This document shows positions 17,813 to 29,617 of a stretch of DNA of 64,000 bases, one piece after another. The position numbers were made by a program, and so were the translations under genes. The notes under the pieces are model-generated. The model had not been told where the DNA came from. It saw nothing but the letters and a program-made list of their open reading frames with translations, and searched no databases. Source of the stretch: Roseomonas haemaphysalidis. Lineage in GTDB: Bacteria; Pseudomonadota; Alphaproteobacteria; Acetobacterales; Acetobacteraceae. The stretch lies in assembly GCF_017355405.1 (NCBI RefSeq), contig NZ_CP061177.1, positions 2,401,001 to 2,465,000 of the forward strand, written 5' to 3'. The stretch's first letter is position 1; every line of letters begins with the position of its first letter.

Positions 17813-19024
17813 ATGGCGCCGCTGGGACCGTTTGGCGACCGCCCGCACCTGGCCGTGGGTGTGTCCGGTGGCCCGCATTCCCTGGCGCTGGCCATGCTGA
17901 CGCGGGATTGGGCAGGGGCCAGGGGTGGGCGCCTGACCGCTCTGGTGGTCGATCACGGCCTGCGCCCCGGCAGTGCGGCCGAGGCGCGCGAGGCCGCCAC
18001 GCTCTTGGAACGGCGTCACATCACGTCCGAAGTGCTGACCCTGCGGCTGGGGGTCGGGAATGCCGTGCAGCGACGCGCGCGGGATGGCCGGCTTCAGGTG
18101 CTGCTTCAACGCTGCGGCGCGTTGGGGGCACCCTGGTTGCTGCTGGGGCAGCATCGCGGCGATCAGGCGGAAACGGTGCTGTTCCGGGCGGTGCGCGGCA
18201 GCGGTGCCGCCGGGCTGGCTGGGGTGCCATCCTGCCGGCCGGCGGAAGAAGCGCTCATCCTGCGCCCCCTGCTGACCGTGGCCCCGGCGGAACTCGAAGC
18301 CTATCTGAAAGTGAACGGGCTGGTTCCCTTTCGCGACCCTTCCAACACGGATCCCCGTTTCACGCGGGCGCGGTTGCGTGACGCCCTGCGGGATGCAGAC
18401 GGTGACGGCCCCGGCACGCGGGCGCTCGGCGAGGCAGGTCAGGCTTTCGCTGCGCGACGGTCGCGGCAGGAGCGGGCGGTTGTCGAGCGGCTCGCCGTGG
18501 CCCTGGCCTGGCAACCGGGCGGGTGGGCGAGGGTCGATGCTGCTGCGCTGGGCTCGGATGCCACCGCCGTGCTGGCCTTGTCCGGCCTGTTGCGGCTGAT
18601 CGGTGGTGCCGTGCATGCCCCGGCGGCCGGCGCCGTGCGGTCGCTGCTGCGGCGCGGGGGCGGCACCCTGCATGGCGTGGTTTGGCACCAGGGCATTCTG
18701 TGCCGCGAGCCGGCCGCCTGCGCCCCGCCGGTGCCAGCCGTGCCCGGCGCGGCATGGGATGGCCGCTGGCGGGTCGAGGATTGTCCGCCCGGCTGCATGC
18801 TGGGGGCACTGGGTGTTTTCCCGGCGCTGCGGGACCGGGTGCCGGCGCGGGTTCTCGCCGCATCGCCGGCCTTGTGGCGGGACGGGGCGGTGCTGGCGGT
18901 GCCCACTCTGGGCTTCGGGGCCCCGGCTGTCCTTCGCCCGCTGCTGCCCGGCGGGCCGGTCGGCAGGATTCTGCGTGCCGAGGCGAGGATCGGCGGCACG
19001 ACATGGTTTCAGAACGGTCCCTGA
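17813..19024 (+). CDS. tilS: tRNA(Ile)-lysidine synthetase TilS-like
   Basis: About 403 residues. TilS adds lysine to C34 of tRNA-Ile(CAU) with ATP. The N-type ATP pyrophosphatase domain is visible: LAVGVSGGPHSLALAML (PP-loop), LTALVVDHGLRPGSAAEA, WLLLGQHRGDQAETVLFRAVRGSG and RPLL....ELEAYL, followed by FRDPSNTDPRFTRARLR. The PP-loop reads SGGPHS, so the usual Asp of SGGxDS is His. The start is uncertain: similarity seems to begin at about 17786 (LTPERFAALM), which has only a CTG there; ATG 17813 is the first standard start after the cpoB stop. Confidence 0.82.
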   Translation: MAPLGPFGDRPHLAVGVSGGPHSLALAMLTRDWAGARGGRLTALVVDHGLRPGSAAEAREAATLLERRHITSEVLTLRLGVGNAVQRRARDGRLQVLLQRCGALGAPWLLLGQHRGDQAETVLFRAVRGSGAAGLAGVPSCRPAEEALILRPLLTVAPAELEAYLKVNGLVPFRDPSNTDPRFTRARLRDALRDADGDGPGTRALGEAGQAFAARRSRQERAVVERLAVALAWQPGGWARVDAAALGSDATAVLALSGLLRLIGGAVHAPAAGAVRSLLRRGGGTLHGVVWHQGILCREPAACAPPVPAVPGAAWDGRWRVEDCPPGCMLGALGVFPALRDRVPARVLAASPALWRDGAVLAVPTLGFGAPAVLRPLLPGGPVGRILRAEARIGGTTWFQNGP

Positions 19025-19078
19025 CGCCCTATCTTGATGTCACGCTGGCACTGCTGGCGAACGTATGGGAACCGCACG

Positions 19079-21004
<1,926 letters not shown>

Positions 21005-21040
21005 CAGGCGTTTCGTTCCGCGCAAATTGCGCTAAAGGAA

Positions 21041-21067
21041 AAGGGCTCCGGAAACGGAGCCCTTTTT
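21041..21067 (+). terminator. Rho-independent terminator after ftsH
   Basis: A perfect 10-bp stem (21041-21050 with 21055-21064), GAAA tetraloop and a five-T run (21063-21067) lie 37 bases after the ftsH stop. This is the clearest intrinsic terminator in the window and separates ftsH from folP. Confidence 0.92.
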
Positions 21068-21100
21068 CATGTCCGCCCGTCCTGAAGCTGGAGTTTCCCC

Positions 21101-22159
21101 ATGGCTGAACGCTGGCTGGAGCCGTTGGCGCTGTTGCATGGCCCGGCGGCGTTCCACGCCGTCCGTGCCGGGCTGGCGATGCCATTGGCAGGCGGTCCCT
21201 CCGCCTTTTCCCTGCTGCGGCTGATCGAGGATGGGGTGGAACAGGGTATCCGCCCCGCCGGGGACCTGCCTGAGCCGTGGGACGCGCTGCTGCCCACCCT
21301 GACCCGGCGGCCCCTGCCATTCGCCGGATTGCCGCAGGACCGGCCTCTGGTGATGGGGATCCTGAACGCGACGCCGGACAGTTTTTCCGACGGCGGCACG
21401 CATTTCAACAGCGACGCCGCCATCGCCGCCGGGCATGCCATGCTGGAGCAGGGGGCGGACATCCTGGACATCGGTGGCGAAAGCACCCGGCCCGGGGCCG
21501 CGCCGGTGACGGCGGAGGAAGAGATCGCCCGCGTGCTGCCCATCGTGCGCCGGCTGGCGACGGCCGCCGTGGTCAGCGTCGACACGCGCCACGCCGCCAC
21601 CATGCGCGCCGTGCTGGATGCGGGGGCCGAGATCATCAACGACATCTCCGCCCTGCGGCAGGACAACCGCTCGGTCCGGGCCGTGCAGGAAGCCCGCGCG
21701 CCGGTGGTGCTGATGCACATGCCGGCGCTGGACCTCAAGCGCATGCACGAGCAGACGACCTATGGCGACGTGGTGCTGGATGTCGCCCGCTTTCTGCGCC
21801 AGCGGGTGGAAACGGCGGAAGCGCTCGGCATACCGCGCGGGCGCATCGCCGTGGACCCTGGCATCGGCTTCGGCAAGACGCGGGAACAGGACCTGCTGCT
21901 GTTGAACCGCCTGCCGCTGCTGGCCGGAATCGGCTGCCGGGTCCTGGTCGGGGCATCGCGCAAGCGGCTGGTCGGCTGGGTGACTGGCGTGGAGGCACCG
22001 GCCGATCGCGTGGCCGGCAGCGTGGCTGTCGCGCTCGCGGCGGCGGCGGCGGGGGCCAGCATTCTGCGGGTGCACGATGTGGCGGAAACCGTGCGGGCCC
22101 TGGCCATGTGGCGGGCCTGCGCCGACGGCGCGCTGCCGCAGCCGGCGGAAGCCGCATGA
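21101..22159 (+). CDS. folP: Dihydropteroate synthase
   Basis: 352 residues, longer than the usual 270-290 because of an extra N-terminal region of about 75 residues before the barrel. FolP condenses DHPPP with p-aminobenzoate; it is the sulfonamide target. Motifs: [73 protein letters not shown] and a final [10 protein letters not shown]. The N-terminal extension ([41 protein letters not shown]) is of unknown role. It starts just after the ftsH terminator and is followed by glmM. Confidence 0.94.
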   Translation: MAERWLEPLALLHGPAAFHAVRAGLAMPLAGGPSAFSLLRLIEDGVEQGIRPAGDLPEPWDALLPTLTRRPLPFAGLPQDRPLVMGILNATPDSFSDGGTHFNSDAAIAAGHAMLEQGADILDIGGESTRPGAAPVTAEEEIARVLPIVRRLATAAVVSVDTRHAATMRAVLDAGAEIINDISALRQDNRSVRAVQEARAPVVLMHMPALDLKRMHEQTTYGDVVLDVARFLRQRVETAEALGIPRGRIAVDPGIGFGKTREQDLLLLNRLPLLAGIGCRVLVGASRKRLVGWVTGVEAPADRVAGSVAVALAAAAAGASILRVHDVAETVRALAMWRACADGALPQPAEAA

Positions 22160-22239
22160 AGCCGCCGCGCCACAGGGACCGCTTGGCCAAATCGCGCGGC
22201 TTGGCTAGACCCAAGCCAGCAAAGCAAGGATTGCCCCGC

Positions 22240-23610
22240 ATGACCGATGCCGTACGCCGCCTGTTCGGCACCGATGGCATTCGCGGCGTCGCCAACAAGG
22301 CGCCGATGGATGCGCTGACCGCGCTGCGCCTGGGCCAGGCGGCGGGGCGCTTCTTTTCCCGTGGCGCCCACCGGCACCGCGTGGTGATCGGCAAGGACAC
22401 CCGCATCTCCGGCTACATGCTGGAGCCCGCGTTGACCGCCGGCTTCATCGGCGCGGGCATGGACGTGGTGCTGGTCGGCCCGCTGCCGACGCCGGCCATC
22501 GCGCTGTTGACGCGCAGCCTGCGGGCGGATCTGGGCGTCATGATCTCCGCCAGCCACAACCCGTTCGAGGACAACGGCATCAAGCTTTTCGGCCCCGACG
22601 GGCTGAAGCTGTCGGATGCCGAGGAGATGGAGATCGAGGCGCTGATGGCCGGCGAGGTCACAGGTCTCGCCACCCCCGCGCGCCTGGGCCGCGCCAGCCG
22701 GCTGGAAGACGCCCCGGGCCGCTACATCGAGGCTGTGAAGGCCAGCTTTCCGAAGCGCCTCAGCCTGGCCGGCCTGCGCATCGTCGTCGATTGCGCGCAT
22801 GGCGCCGCCTATAAGGTGGCGCCCACGGTGTTGTGGGAACTGGGGGCCGAGGTGGTGTCCATCGGCGTGGCGCCCGATGGCATCAACATCAACAAGGAAT
22901 GCGGCTCCACCTCGCCGGGCAAGCTGGCGCAGGTGGTGCAGGAGCGGCGGGCCGACCTGGGCATCGCCCTGGATGGCGATGCCGACCGGCTGGCGCTGGT
23001 CGACGAGCGCGGCCAGATGATCGATGGCGACCAGATCCTGGCCACCATCGCGGAGTCCTGGGCGGCGCAGGGGCGGCTGGCCGGCGGTGGCGTCGTGGCC
23101 ACCGTGATGTCCAACCTCGGCCTGGAACGCTTTTTGGAAGGACACGGGCTGAAGCTGCTGCGCACCAAGGTGGGCGACCGCTACGTGTCCGAGCTGATGC
23201 GCGAAACCGGCTGCAACCTCGGCGGCGAGCAGTCCGGCCACATGATCATGAGCGAATTCGGCACGACGGGTGACGGCCTGGTCGCGGCGCTGCAGGTGCT
23301 GGCCGAGCTGGTGGAGCGCAAGCAGCCGGCGAGCGAGGCCTGCCGCCGCTTCACGCCCTTGCCGCAGCGGCTGGTCAATGTTCGCTACAACGGTGCCAAT
23401 CCGTTGAACGACCCGAGTGTGACGGAAGCGATCGCCGAGGCGGAGGCCCGCCTGGGCAGCCGTGGCCGCGTGCTGATCCGCCCCAGCGGCACCGAGCCGT
23501 TGATCCGCGTGATGGCCGAGGCGGAGGAAGAACGGATGGTGGAGGAGACCGTGGAATCCCTCGCCTCGCTGATCCGTGCGCGCGCCGCCGCGCTGATGGT
23601 GCGCGCCTGA
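22240..23610 (+). CDS. glmM: Phosphoglucosamine mutase
   Basis: 456 residues, normal length. It interconverts glucosamine 6-phosphate and 1-phosphate for UDP-GlcNAc synthesis. The start is at [14 protein letters not shown] after an AAGGAT ribosome site. The phosphoserine loop is [15 protein letters not shown], the metal loop is [13 protein letters not shown], the sugar loop is GEQSGHMI, and the phosphate-binding loop is [15 protein letters not shown]. The folP-glmM order is conserved. Its stop overlaps the thiD start (TGATG). Confidence 0.96.
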   Translation: MTDAVRRLFGTDGIRGVANKAPMDALTALRLGQAAGRFFSRGAHRHRVVIGKDTRISGYMLEPALTAGFIGAGMDVVLVGPLPTPAIALLTRSLRADLGVMISASHNPFEDNGIKLFGPDGLKLSDAEEMEIEALMAGEVTGLATPARLGRASRLEDAPGRYIEAVKASFPKRLSLAGLRIVVDCAHGAAYKVAPTVLWELGAEVVSIGVAPDGININKECGSTSPGKLAQVVQERRADLGIALDGDADRLALVDERGQMIDGDQILATIAESWAAQGRLAGGGVVATVMSNLGLERFLEGHGLKLLRTKVGDRYVSELMRETGCNLGGEQSGHMIMSEFGTTGDGLVAALQVLAELVERKQPASEACRRFTPLPQRLVNVRYNGANPLNDPSVTEAIAEAEARLGSRGRVLIRPSGTEPLIRVMAEAEEERMVEETVESLASLIRARAAALMVRA

Positions 23611-24446
23611 TGCACGGGCGGGTGCTGGTGGTCGCCGGCTCCGATTCGGGGGGCGGCGCCGGCATCCAGGCGGATATCAAGGCCTGCGCGGCGATGGACG
23701 CCTATGCGATGACCGCCGTGACGGCGCTCACCGCGCAGGACACGCTGGGGGTGCATGGCGTGCATCCGGTGCCGGGGGACTTCATCCGGCAGCAGATCCG
23801 CCTGTGCCTGGACGACATCGGTGCCGATACGGTCAAGACCGGCATGCTTGGCGATGCCGCGACCATTGACGTGGTGTGCGACGCCCTGGCCGGAAACGCG
23901 GCCGCCATCCCCCTGGTGGCCGACCCCGTGATGGTGGCCAAGGGCGGCAGCAATCTGCTGGCGCCCGATGCGGTGCAGACCATGATCCGCCGCCTGCTGC
24001 CGCGTGCCGCCCTGCTGACGCCCAACATTCCGGAAGCGGCGGTGCTGTCCGGGCTTTCCGTTTCCAATCTCGATGAGATGCGCGCCGCCGCCGCCGTGCT
24101 GCTGCGGATGGGCGCGCGGGCGGTGCTGTTGAAGGGCGGCCATCTGGACGGCGCGCGCCTGCTGGACCTGCTGGCGACGCCGGCGGACGAGGTGGTATTC
24201 GAAAGCGTTCGCATCGACAGCCGCCACACCCATGGCACCGGCTGCACGCTGGCCTCGGCCATCGCTGCCGGGCTGGCGCAGGGGATGGAGTTGCGGGATG
24301 CCGTCGCCCGGGCACGGAACTTCGTGCAGTTGGCGCTGCGCCAGGCACCGGGGCTGGGGCAGGGGCACGGGCCGCTGAACCACGGCGTCACGATCGACCC
24401 GGCGCGCATCGCTGCCCTCACGGATCGCGCGGCTGTCATGCCATAA
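23610..24446 (+). CDS. thiD: Hydroxymethylpyrimidine/phosphomethylpyrimidine kinase
   Basis: 278 residues. ThiD phosphorylates HMP to HMP-P and then HMP-PP, the pyrimidine substrate used by ThiE. Ribokinase-fold motifs: VAGSDSGGGAGIQADIKA at the N-terminus, TAVTALTAQDTLGV, VKTGMLGDAATI, VADPVMVAKGGSNLL, LTPNIPEAAVLSG and the catalytic THGTGCTLASAIAAGLA. Its ATG overlaps the glmM stop, so thiamine and cell-wall precursor genes share a transcript. Confidence 0.95.
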   Translation: MHGRVLVVAGSDSGGGAGIQADIKACAAMDAYAMTAVTALTAQDTLGVHGVHPVPGDFIRQQIRLCLDDIGADTVKTGMLGDAATIDVVCDALAGNAAAIPLVADPVMVAKGGSNLLAPDAVQTMIRRLLPRAALLTPNIPEAAVLSGLSVSNLDEMRAAAAVLLRMGARAVLLKGGHLDGARLLDLLATPADEVVFESVRIDSRHTHGTGCTLASAIAAGLAQGMELRDAVARARNFVQLALRQAPGLGQGHGPLNHGVTIDPARIAALTDRAAVMP

Positions 24447-24516
24447 GCGTGGCTATGCGTGACGCGCGGCTCGGGCAAGCTGTCCTTCTTGCAATGCAGC
24501 ATGAGGAGCAGGCACG

Positions 24517-25365
24517 GTGGCCGGTGACAGCAGGATGCGTTTGGCAACCTTCACGGTGGATGCCTTCGCCGATCAGGTCTTTGCCGGCAATCCCGCCATC
24601 GTCGTCCCGTTGGAGCGCTGGCTGCCGGATGCGCTGATGCAGGCCATGGCGGCCGAGCACAACGTCAGCGAAACCGCCTTCTTCGTGCCCGACGGTCCGG
24701 GCCAGTGGCACCTGCGGTGGTTCACCCCCCAGGTCGAGGTGCCGTTGTGCGGCCATGCCACGCTGGCCACCGCCTTTGTGCTGGCAACGGAGCTCGGCGT
24801 CACGGCGCCGCTGCGCTTCCGCACCGCATCGGGCCTGCTGGGCGTGACGCGGGACGACGATCGCTTCGTGCTGGATTTTCCGGCCAATCCGCCGCAGCGC
24901 GCCCGCTGTCCCCCGCCGGGCCTGGCTGCCGCGTTGGGCGCCGTGCCGCGCGAGGTGTGGCGGGCGCGCGACTGGATCTGCCTGTTCGACAGCGCGGAAA
25001 CGGTACGGCGCCTCCGCCCCGACCACAGCCGCATCGCCGTGCTTCCGGATGGTGACTCCCGCGTCATCGCCACGGCGGCGGGCGATGACGGGCGGCACGA
25101 TGTCGTGTCCCGCTATTTCGCCGCCAAGGTCGGCGTGGACGAGGACCCGGTGACGGGGGCCGCGCATGTTCAGCTGGTGCCCTTCTGGGCAAGCCGGCTC
25201 GGGCGCACCGCGCTGGTGTGCCATCAGGCCAGCCGCCGCGGCGGCACCCTGTGGTGCGGGCTGGAGGGTGATCGCGTGCGCATGGGTGGGCATGCCGTGC
25301 TTTACGCCCGGGGCGAGGTGCTCTTGCCGGCCTCCCGCTTGCTCCATGCGTCCGTGACCGCGTAA
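24517..25365 (+). CDS. PhzF-family isomerase/epimerase-like protein
   Basis: 282 residues. The diaminopimelate-epimerase-like fold of the PhzF family is clear: [29 protein letters not shown] with the conserved catalytic Glu, [23 protein letters not shown], and [18 protein letters not shown]. PhzF itself isomerises DHHA in phenazine synthesis, but most members of this family have no known substrate and there are no other phz genes here. GTG 24517 is preferred over ATG 24535 because GAGGAG lies 8 bases upstream. Confidence 0.85.
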   Translation: MAGDSRMRLATFTVDAFADQVFAGNPAIVVPLERWLPDALMQAMAAEHNVSETAFFVPDGPGQWHLRWFTPQVEVPLCGHATLATAFVLATELGVTAPLRFRTASGLLGVTRDDDRFVLDFPANPPQRARCPPPGLAAALGAVPREVWRARDWICLFDSAETVRRLRPDHSRIAVLPDGDSRVIATAAGDDGRHDVVSRYFAAKVGVDEDPVTGAAHVQLVPFWASRLGRTALVCHQASRRGGTLWCGLEGDRVRMGGHAVLYARGEVLLPASRLLHASVTA

Positions 25366-25393
25366 CCCTGCCGCGACCAAAGAGGCCCGACCC

Positions 25394-26563
25394 ATGCTCG
25401 ACCCGATGCCGCAAGCCCGCCCGGCCAACCCGATGTTCTCGTCCGGCCCCTGCGCCAAGCGCCCCGGCTGGTCGCTGTCGGCCTTGGAAGGGGCACTGTT
25501 GGGGCGCAGCCACCGGGCGCCGCCCCTGAAGGCGCGCCTGGCCGAGGTGATCGAGCGATCGCGGGCCGTGCTGCAAATGCCGCAGGGGTGGCGCCTGGGC
25601 ATCGTGCCGGCCTCCGACACGGGCGCGGTGGAGATGGCGTTGTGGTCGTTGCTGGGGCCGCGCGGCGTGGACGTGCTGGCCTGGGAAAGCTTTTCCGGCG
25701 AATGGGCCACCGACATCACGACCCAGCTGCGTTTGCCGGACGTGCGGCTGCTGAAGGCACCCTATGGGGCGTTGCCGGATCTGTCGCAGGTGTCGTGGGA
25801 CCGCGACGTGGTGTTCGTGTGGAATGGCACCACCAGCGGCGTGCGGCTGCCGGATGCGCATTGGATCGCGGATGACCGGCAGGGGCTGGCCATCTGCGAC
25901 GCCACCTCCGCCGCCTTTGCCATGGAACTGCCCTGGGACAAGCTGGATGTGGTCACGTGGTCCTGGCAGAAAGTGCTGGGCGGCGAGGCGGCACACGGCA
26001 TGCTCGCGCTGTCTCCGCGCGCGGTGGAACGCCTGGAAAGCAACACACCGTCCTGGCCCTTGCCGAAGATCTTCCGCCTGACCAAGGGCGGCAAGCTGAT
26101 CGAGGGCATCTTCCAGGGCGACACCATCAACACCCCATCGATGTTGTGCGTCGAGGATGCGCTGGACGGTTTGCGCTGGGCCGAAGGCATTGGCGGCCTG
26201 CCGGCGCTGGTGGCCCGGTCGGAAGCCAACCTCGCCGCCATCGCCACGTGGTTGGACGGTCACGACCAGCTGGCCTTTCTGGCGGAGCGGGCCGATACGC
26301 GGTCCTGCACATCGATCTGCCTGCGGATCACCGCGCCCTGGTTCACGGGGCTGACGGCGGAAGGGCAGGGCGCGGCCGCCAAGGTGCTGTCCAGCCTGCT
26401 GGAGCGGGAAGGGGTGGGGCTGGACACGGCGCCATATCGCGATGCTCCGCCAGGCCTGCGGATCTGGGGCGGCGCCACGGTGGAAACCAGGGATATCCAG
26501 GCTCTTCTGCCATGGATCGATTGGGCGCTGGCCGAGGTGTCTGCGCAGTTTGCGCCTGCCTGA
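25394..26563 (+). CDS. serC: Phosphoserine aminotransferase (alphaproteobacterial type)
   Basis: 389 residues. SerC transfers the amino group of glutamate to 3-phosphohydroxypyruvate in serine synthesis and also serves pyridoxal phosphate synthesis. The alphaproteobacterial subfamily is shown by [17 protein letters not shown] at the start, [33 protein letters not shown], the [18 protein letters not shown] segment and [19 protein letters not shown] with the PLP-binding Lys. Normal length. serA, often next to it, is absent; an EamA transporter follows instead. Confidence 0.94.
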   Translation: MLDPMPQARPANPMFSSGPCAKRPGWSLSALEGALLGRSHRAPPLKARLAEVIERSRAVLQMPQGWRLGIVPASDTGAVEMALWSLLGPRGVDVLAWESFSGEWATDITTQLRLPDVRLLKAPYGALPDLSQVSWDRDVVFVWNGTTSGVRLPDAHWIADDRQGLAICDATSAAFAMELPWDKLDVVTWSWQKVLGGEAAHGMLALSPRAVERLESNTPSWPLPKIFRLTKGGKLIEGIFQGDTINTPSMLCVEDALDGLRWAEGIGGLPALVARSEANLAAIATWLDGHDQLAFLAERADTRSCTSICLRITAPWFTGLTAEGQGAAAKVLSSLLEREGVGLDTAPYRDAPPGLRIWGGATVETRDIQALLPWIDWALAEVSAQFAPA

Positions 26564-26565
26564 AC

Positions 26566-26613
26566 GGCAGGATCTTCTTCTGAATCTCTCGGAACAGAAG
26601 AAATCCTTCTGCC
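26566..26613 (+). terminator. Imperfect hairpin after serC
   Basis: GGCAGGATCTTCTTCTG (26566-26582) pairs with 26595-26613 with one or two bulges around a 12-base loop. It begins three bases after the serC stop. No T run follows, so it may be an attenuator or a weak 3' end. Confidence 0.4.
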
Positions 26614-26702
26614 TGGTCCGATCCGCAGGCCGAGTTCGGTAAGAACACCTGACGCATTGCACGTAGCCTTTCCAGACGGGACATCCGGTGTGGAGTGGCA
26701 CG

Positions 26703-27638
26703 ATGCAGTCTTCCAGGGCGGTGGGCGATGCGGGTTGGGGCAGTGGCCGCTGGGGCGTCGTGTTCCTGTTTCTTGCCGCGCCGCTGCTGTTCGCCGGCAA
26801 CATGGTGGGGGCCCGCTGGCTGGCCGGCAGCGTTCCGCCCGTGACGCTGGCCACCGGGCGCTGGCTGGTGGCGGCCTTGCTGCTGCTGCCGGTGGCGCTC
26901 CCCTACCTGCGCAAGCACGGCATGTCCCACGTATCGAAGAAGCTTCTGCTGCTGGTGGTGCTGCTGGGGGGCGTGCTCAGCGTGGCGCCGCAATATGGGG
27001 CGGCCAGCTATACCTCCGCCGGCAACATCGCCCTGCTGGCCGCCATGACGCCGCTGCTGGTGGCCATGATCGAGCGGGCCGTCTGGGGCATCCGCCTGCG
27101 TCCCGCCATGCTGGCCGGCATCGGCTGCGCGTTCAGCGGCATCGCCGTGGCAACGTTCCGGGGTGACCTGGGGGCGTTGCTGCGCTTGCAGGTCAACCCT
27201 GGCGACCTGCTGATGATGGCGGCCATCCTGGCTTGGTCGGGCTACACGGCGCTGTTGCGTCACCGGCCCGTGGCGCTGCCGCCCATGGTCTTGTTGTGGG
27301 TGGTGGCCGCCGGCGGTGCCGCGTGCCTGTCACCGATGGCGCTGCTGGAATGGACGCAGGCCGGCGTGCCCGCGCTGGGTGCGCAGGCCTTCTGGGGCAT
27401 GCTGTTTCTGGGGCTGGTGGCCGGTGTCGGCGCCTATGGCGCGTACGGCCGTGTGGTGACCCTGGTCGGCGCGGGGCGTGCCAGCATGTCGATGTACCTG
27501 GTCCCGGCCTACGCCCTCGGCCTGGGCGCCTTGCTGCTGGGCGAGCAGCTTCAGCCTTATCATGCGGTGTCGATGGCCCTGGTGCTGGGTGGCGTGGCGC
27601 TGGGCACCGTGTCGCCGGCGAAGACACGCCGGGCCTGA
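26703..27638 (+). CDS. EamA/DMT-superfamily transporter
   Basis: About 311 residues with ten predicted membrane helices in two EamA halves. The first half begins VVFLFLAAPLLFAGNMVGARWLAG with the PPVTLATGRWLVAALLLLPVALPYL segment; the second begins GDLLMMAAILAWSGYTALLRHRP and ends YLVPAYALGLGALLLGEQLQPYHAVSMALVLGGVALG. DMT proteins export or import small metabolites such as amino acids; the substrate is unknown. Proximity to serC allows a serine or related link but does not show it. ATG 26703 was preferred; GTG 26688 is possible. Confidence 0.82.
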   Translation: MQSSRAVGDAGWGSGRWGVVFLFLAAPLLFAGNMVGARWLAGSVPPVTLATGRWLVAALLLLPVALPYLRKHGMSHVSKKLLLLVVLLGGVLSVAPQYGAASYTSAGNIALLAAMTPLLVAMIERAVWGIRLRPAMLAGIGCAFSGIAVATFRGDLGALLRLQVNPGDLLMMAAILAWSGYTALLRHRPVALPPMVLLWVVAAGGAACLSPMALLEWTQAGVPALGAQAFWGMLFLGLVAGVGAYGAYGRVVTLVGAGRASMSMYLVPAYALGLGALLLGEQLQPYHAVSMALVLGGVALGTVSPAKTRRA

Positions 27639-27789
27639 ACGCGAAACAGGCGACGGAAGCGCGCGGGCCATGGCCCGCTCGCCTCGTCGCCTGCCTTGCC
27701 ATCTGGTGGAGATGGAGGGGTCCGCGGGCCCCCAATGGTCCCGGGGGTGGGGGCGTCGCTTCGGGGCCGAGATTATGCGGCGGTTACAA
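27639..27789. other. Convergent intergenic region with a 16-bp palindrome
   Basis: Between the stops of the EamA gene (27638) and the SDR gene (27790) lies a perfect palindrome GCGGGCCATGGCCCGC at 27663-27678 and a G/C-run region near 27720-27755 able to fold. No gene or T run was seen. Confidence 0.35.
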
Positions 27790-28545
27790 TCAAGTCCAGC
27801 CGCCATCCACGACGAACTCCTGCGCCGAACACATGCGCGACGCAGCCGAAGCCAGGAACAGCGCCATCTCCGCGATGTCCTCGGGCTGCACCCGTCCGGC
27901 CAGGGCCTGCCCGGCGTCGATGGCCTTTTCGGCCTCCGGCGTCACCCAATGGGTCAGCTGCCGTTCCGTCATCACCCAGCCTGGCACCAGGGTGTTCACC
28001 CGGATGTTGTCCTTGCCGTAGTCGGTGGCCAGGCTGCGGGTCAGGCCCTGCACGGAAGCCTTGGCCATCGTATAGGCCGCCATGCCGCCCTGCTTGAGCT
28101 TCCAGCTCACCGAGCCGAAGTTGACGATGGAGCCGCCGCCCGCCCGTTGCATCTGCGGCAACACGGCCTGGGCCGCGAACAGCATGGGTCGCTGGTTGAT
28201 GGCGATGCGGTCGTCATAGAACTCCGGCGTCACCTCCTCCAGCTTGTGCCGCTGGTCGTTGGCGGCGTTGTTCAGCAGCACGGTGATGTCGCCATGCGCG
28301 GCGCGCGCCTGCTCCACCGCAGCGCGCAGGGCCGCGATGTCTCGGATGTCGCAGGGGATGAAGAGGGGTGCATTGGGCAGGCGCGCGGCCAGGGCCTCGC
28401 TCGGCTCGCGGGCGATGTCCACGAAGGCCACCTTGCTGCCCTGCCGGGCGAAGGCTTCGGTCAGCGAGGCACCGATGCCGCTGCCGCCGCCGGTGATGAA
28501 GACGCTCCGTCCCGAAAGGTCGGGGTAGGTGGCTTTCGGCTGCAT
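27790..28545 (-). CDS. Short-chain dehydrogenase/reductase, probable sugar dehydrogenase
   Basis: 251 residues, classical SDR. NAD(P) motif TGGGSGIG (18-25), LNNAAN in place of NNAG (91-96), catalytic S145, Y158 and K162 (YTMAK), and the PGWVMTERQ loop. D43 after the second strand (VAFVDIAR) favours NAD over NADP. The full sequence resembles bacterial galactose, arabinose or fucose 1-dehydrogenase-type SDRs. The locus context (aldonate/altronate genes divergently transcribed) fits oxidation of an aldose or sugar acid. The specific substrate is not determined. It lies 53 bases downstream of the GntR-type regulator. Confidence 0.85.
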   Translation of the reverse strand: MQPKATYPDLSGRSVFITGGGSGIGASLTEAFARQGSKVAFVDIAREPSEALAARLPNAPLFIPCDIRDIAALRAAVEQARAAHGDITVLLNNAANDQRHKLEEVTPEFYDDRIAINQRPMLFAAQAVLPQMQRAGGGSIVNFGSVSWKLKQGGMAAYTMAKASVQGLTRSLATDYGKDNIRVNTLVPGWVMTERQLTHWVTPEAEKAIDAGQALAGRVQPEDIAEMALFLASAASRMCSAQEFVVDGGWT

Positions 28546-28598
28546 TCTGGGCGTTCCTGCTGCTGCGTGGCCGGTTTGGTCCCGGCCTTGCGCTGAGG

Positions 28599-29555
28599 CT
28601 AACTCAAAGCGGCTGGCACTGGTATCCCCGCCGTCCGCAGCCCGGCGGTCCCGTGCGGCCGCAGCGGGCCGAGGTCGATGGAACGCAGCAGGGTGGCCCG
28701 GGCGGTACGCAGATGGGCGCGGCACTTGGCGTCGATCGCCCTCAGGTCACGCGAGCGCAGCGCCGCGATGTAATCCAGGTGCTCCTGGATTGCCACGATG
28801 TTGCGCTCCTTCTCGTCCGCCTTGTTCCACTGGTAGTGATAATGGAAGATGATCGAGATGACGTCGTAGAAGTCCAGGATGAAGCGGTTGCTGGACGCCT
28901 GGTGGATCAGCCGGTGCAGCCGCTCGTCCAGGCGGGAAAAGTCGCTGAACCGGTCGTCGATCTCGTCCAGCAGGCGGTGGTGCTGCCGCTCGATCTCGTC
29001 CAGCAGGGCCCAGGCGGGAGCGTCATCGGCCAGCCCGACGAAGTGGCGGGCGGAGCGCAGCTCGAACAGCTCGCGGATCTCATAGATCTCGGCAGCGAAG
29101 GCAGGGGTGACGCCCTTGAACACCCAGCCGCTGTTGGGATGTCGTTCCAGGAGACCGAAGCGGCTGAAGTGAGTTAGATATTCGCGGATGGCGGTGGTCG
29201 ATGTCCCGAACTGCCGTGCCAGTTCCGAAGCGTTGATCGTTTGGCCCGGCTGGCAGTCGCCTTGCAGCACCCATTGCATGAAGCGGCGCTCGACCAGCTC
29301 GGCCACCGTTTCGGTCTGCGGCTCCGGAAAGTAATCGGCGGCCTCGGGCGCCCGCAGCAGGAAGCGCCGTGCGCCGCTGGTTCGCACCAACCCATTGGCC
29401 GCCAGCGTCGCCAGCACGGCACGGACGGTGGTGCGGCTGACTTCCAGGGCTTCCGCCAGCTCGGCTTCCGAGAATGGCCATTCACCCGGGGCGCGGTGCG
29501 CCAGCAAGGACAGGCAGCGGTTGAAGGCCCGCTTGTATACGGTGTTGGTTTTCAT
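28599..29555 (-). CDS. GntR/FadR-family regulator with two apparent winged helices and an FCD domain
   Basis: 318 residues, about 80 longer than a normal FadR-type regulator. Residues about 10-68 look like one winged helix (FSEAELAEALEVSRTTVRAVLATLAANGLVRTSGARRFLL). Residues about 86-148 look like a second (INASELARQFGTSTTAIREYLTHFSRFGLLERHPNSGWVFKG). From about 152 an FCD ligand domain follows (AAEIYEIRELFELRSARHFV, then DERLHRLIHQASSNRFILDFYD with metal/ligand His residues). It diverges from the sugar-acid operon and most likely represses it until an acid intermediate binds. Start ATG 29555 gives MKTNTVYKRAF. Confidence 0.85.
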   Translation of the reverse strand: MKTNTVYKRAFNRCLSLLAHRAPGEWPFSEAELAEALEVSRTTVRAVLATLAANGLVRTSGARRFLLRAPEAADYFPEPQTETVAELVERRFMQWVLQGDCQPGQTINASELARQFGTSTTAIREYLTHFSRFGLLERHPNSGWVFKGVTPAFAAEIYEIRELFELRSARHFVGLADDAPAWALLDEIERQHHRLLDEIDDRFSDFSRLDERLHRLIHQASSNRFILDFYDVISIIFHYHYQWNKADEKERNIVAIQEHLDYIAALRSRDLRAIDAKCRAHLRTARATLLRSIDLGPLRPHGTAGLRTAGIPVPAALS

Positions 29556-29617
29556 GCGCGTTTGGCCCGCTGCTCCCGCCGGCATTGAACAGCGGGCGCG
29601 CCGCGGCGTCCATGGCC

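Noticed and set aside
24517..25365. Phenazine biosynthesis locus from the PhzF match
   Set aside because: PhzF-fold proteins are widespread and no other phz gene is near; flanking genes are thiD and serC.
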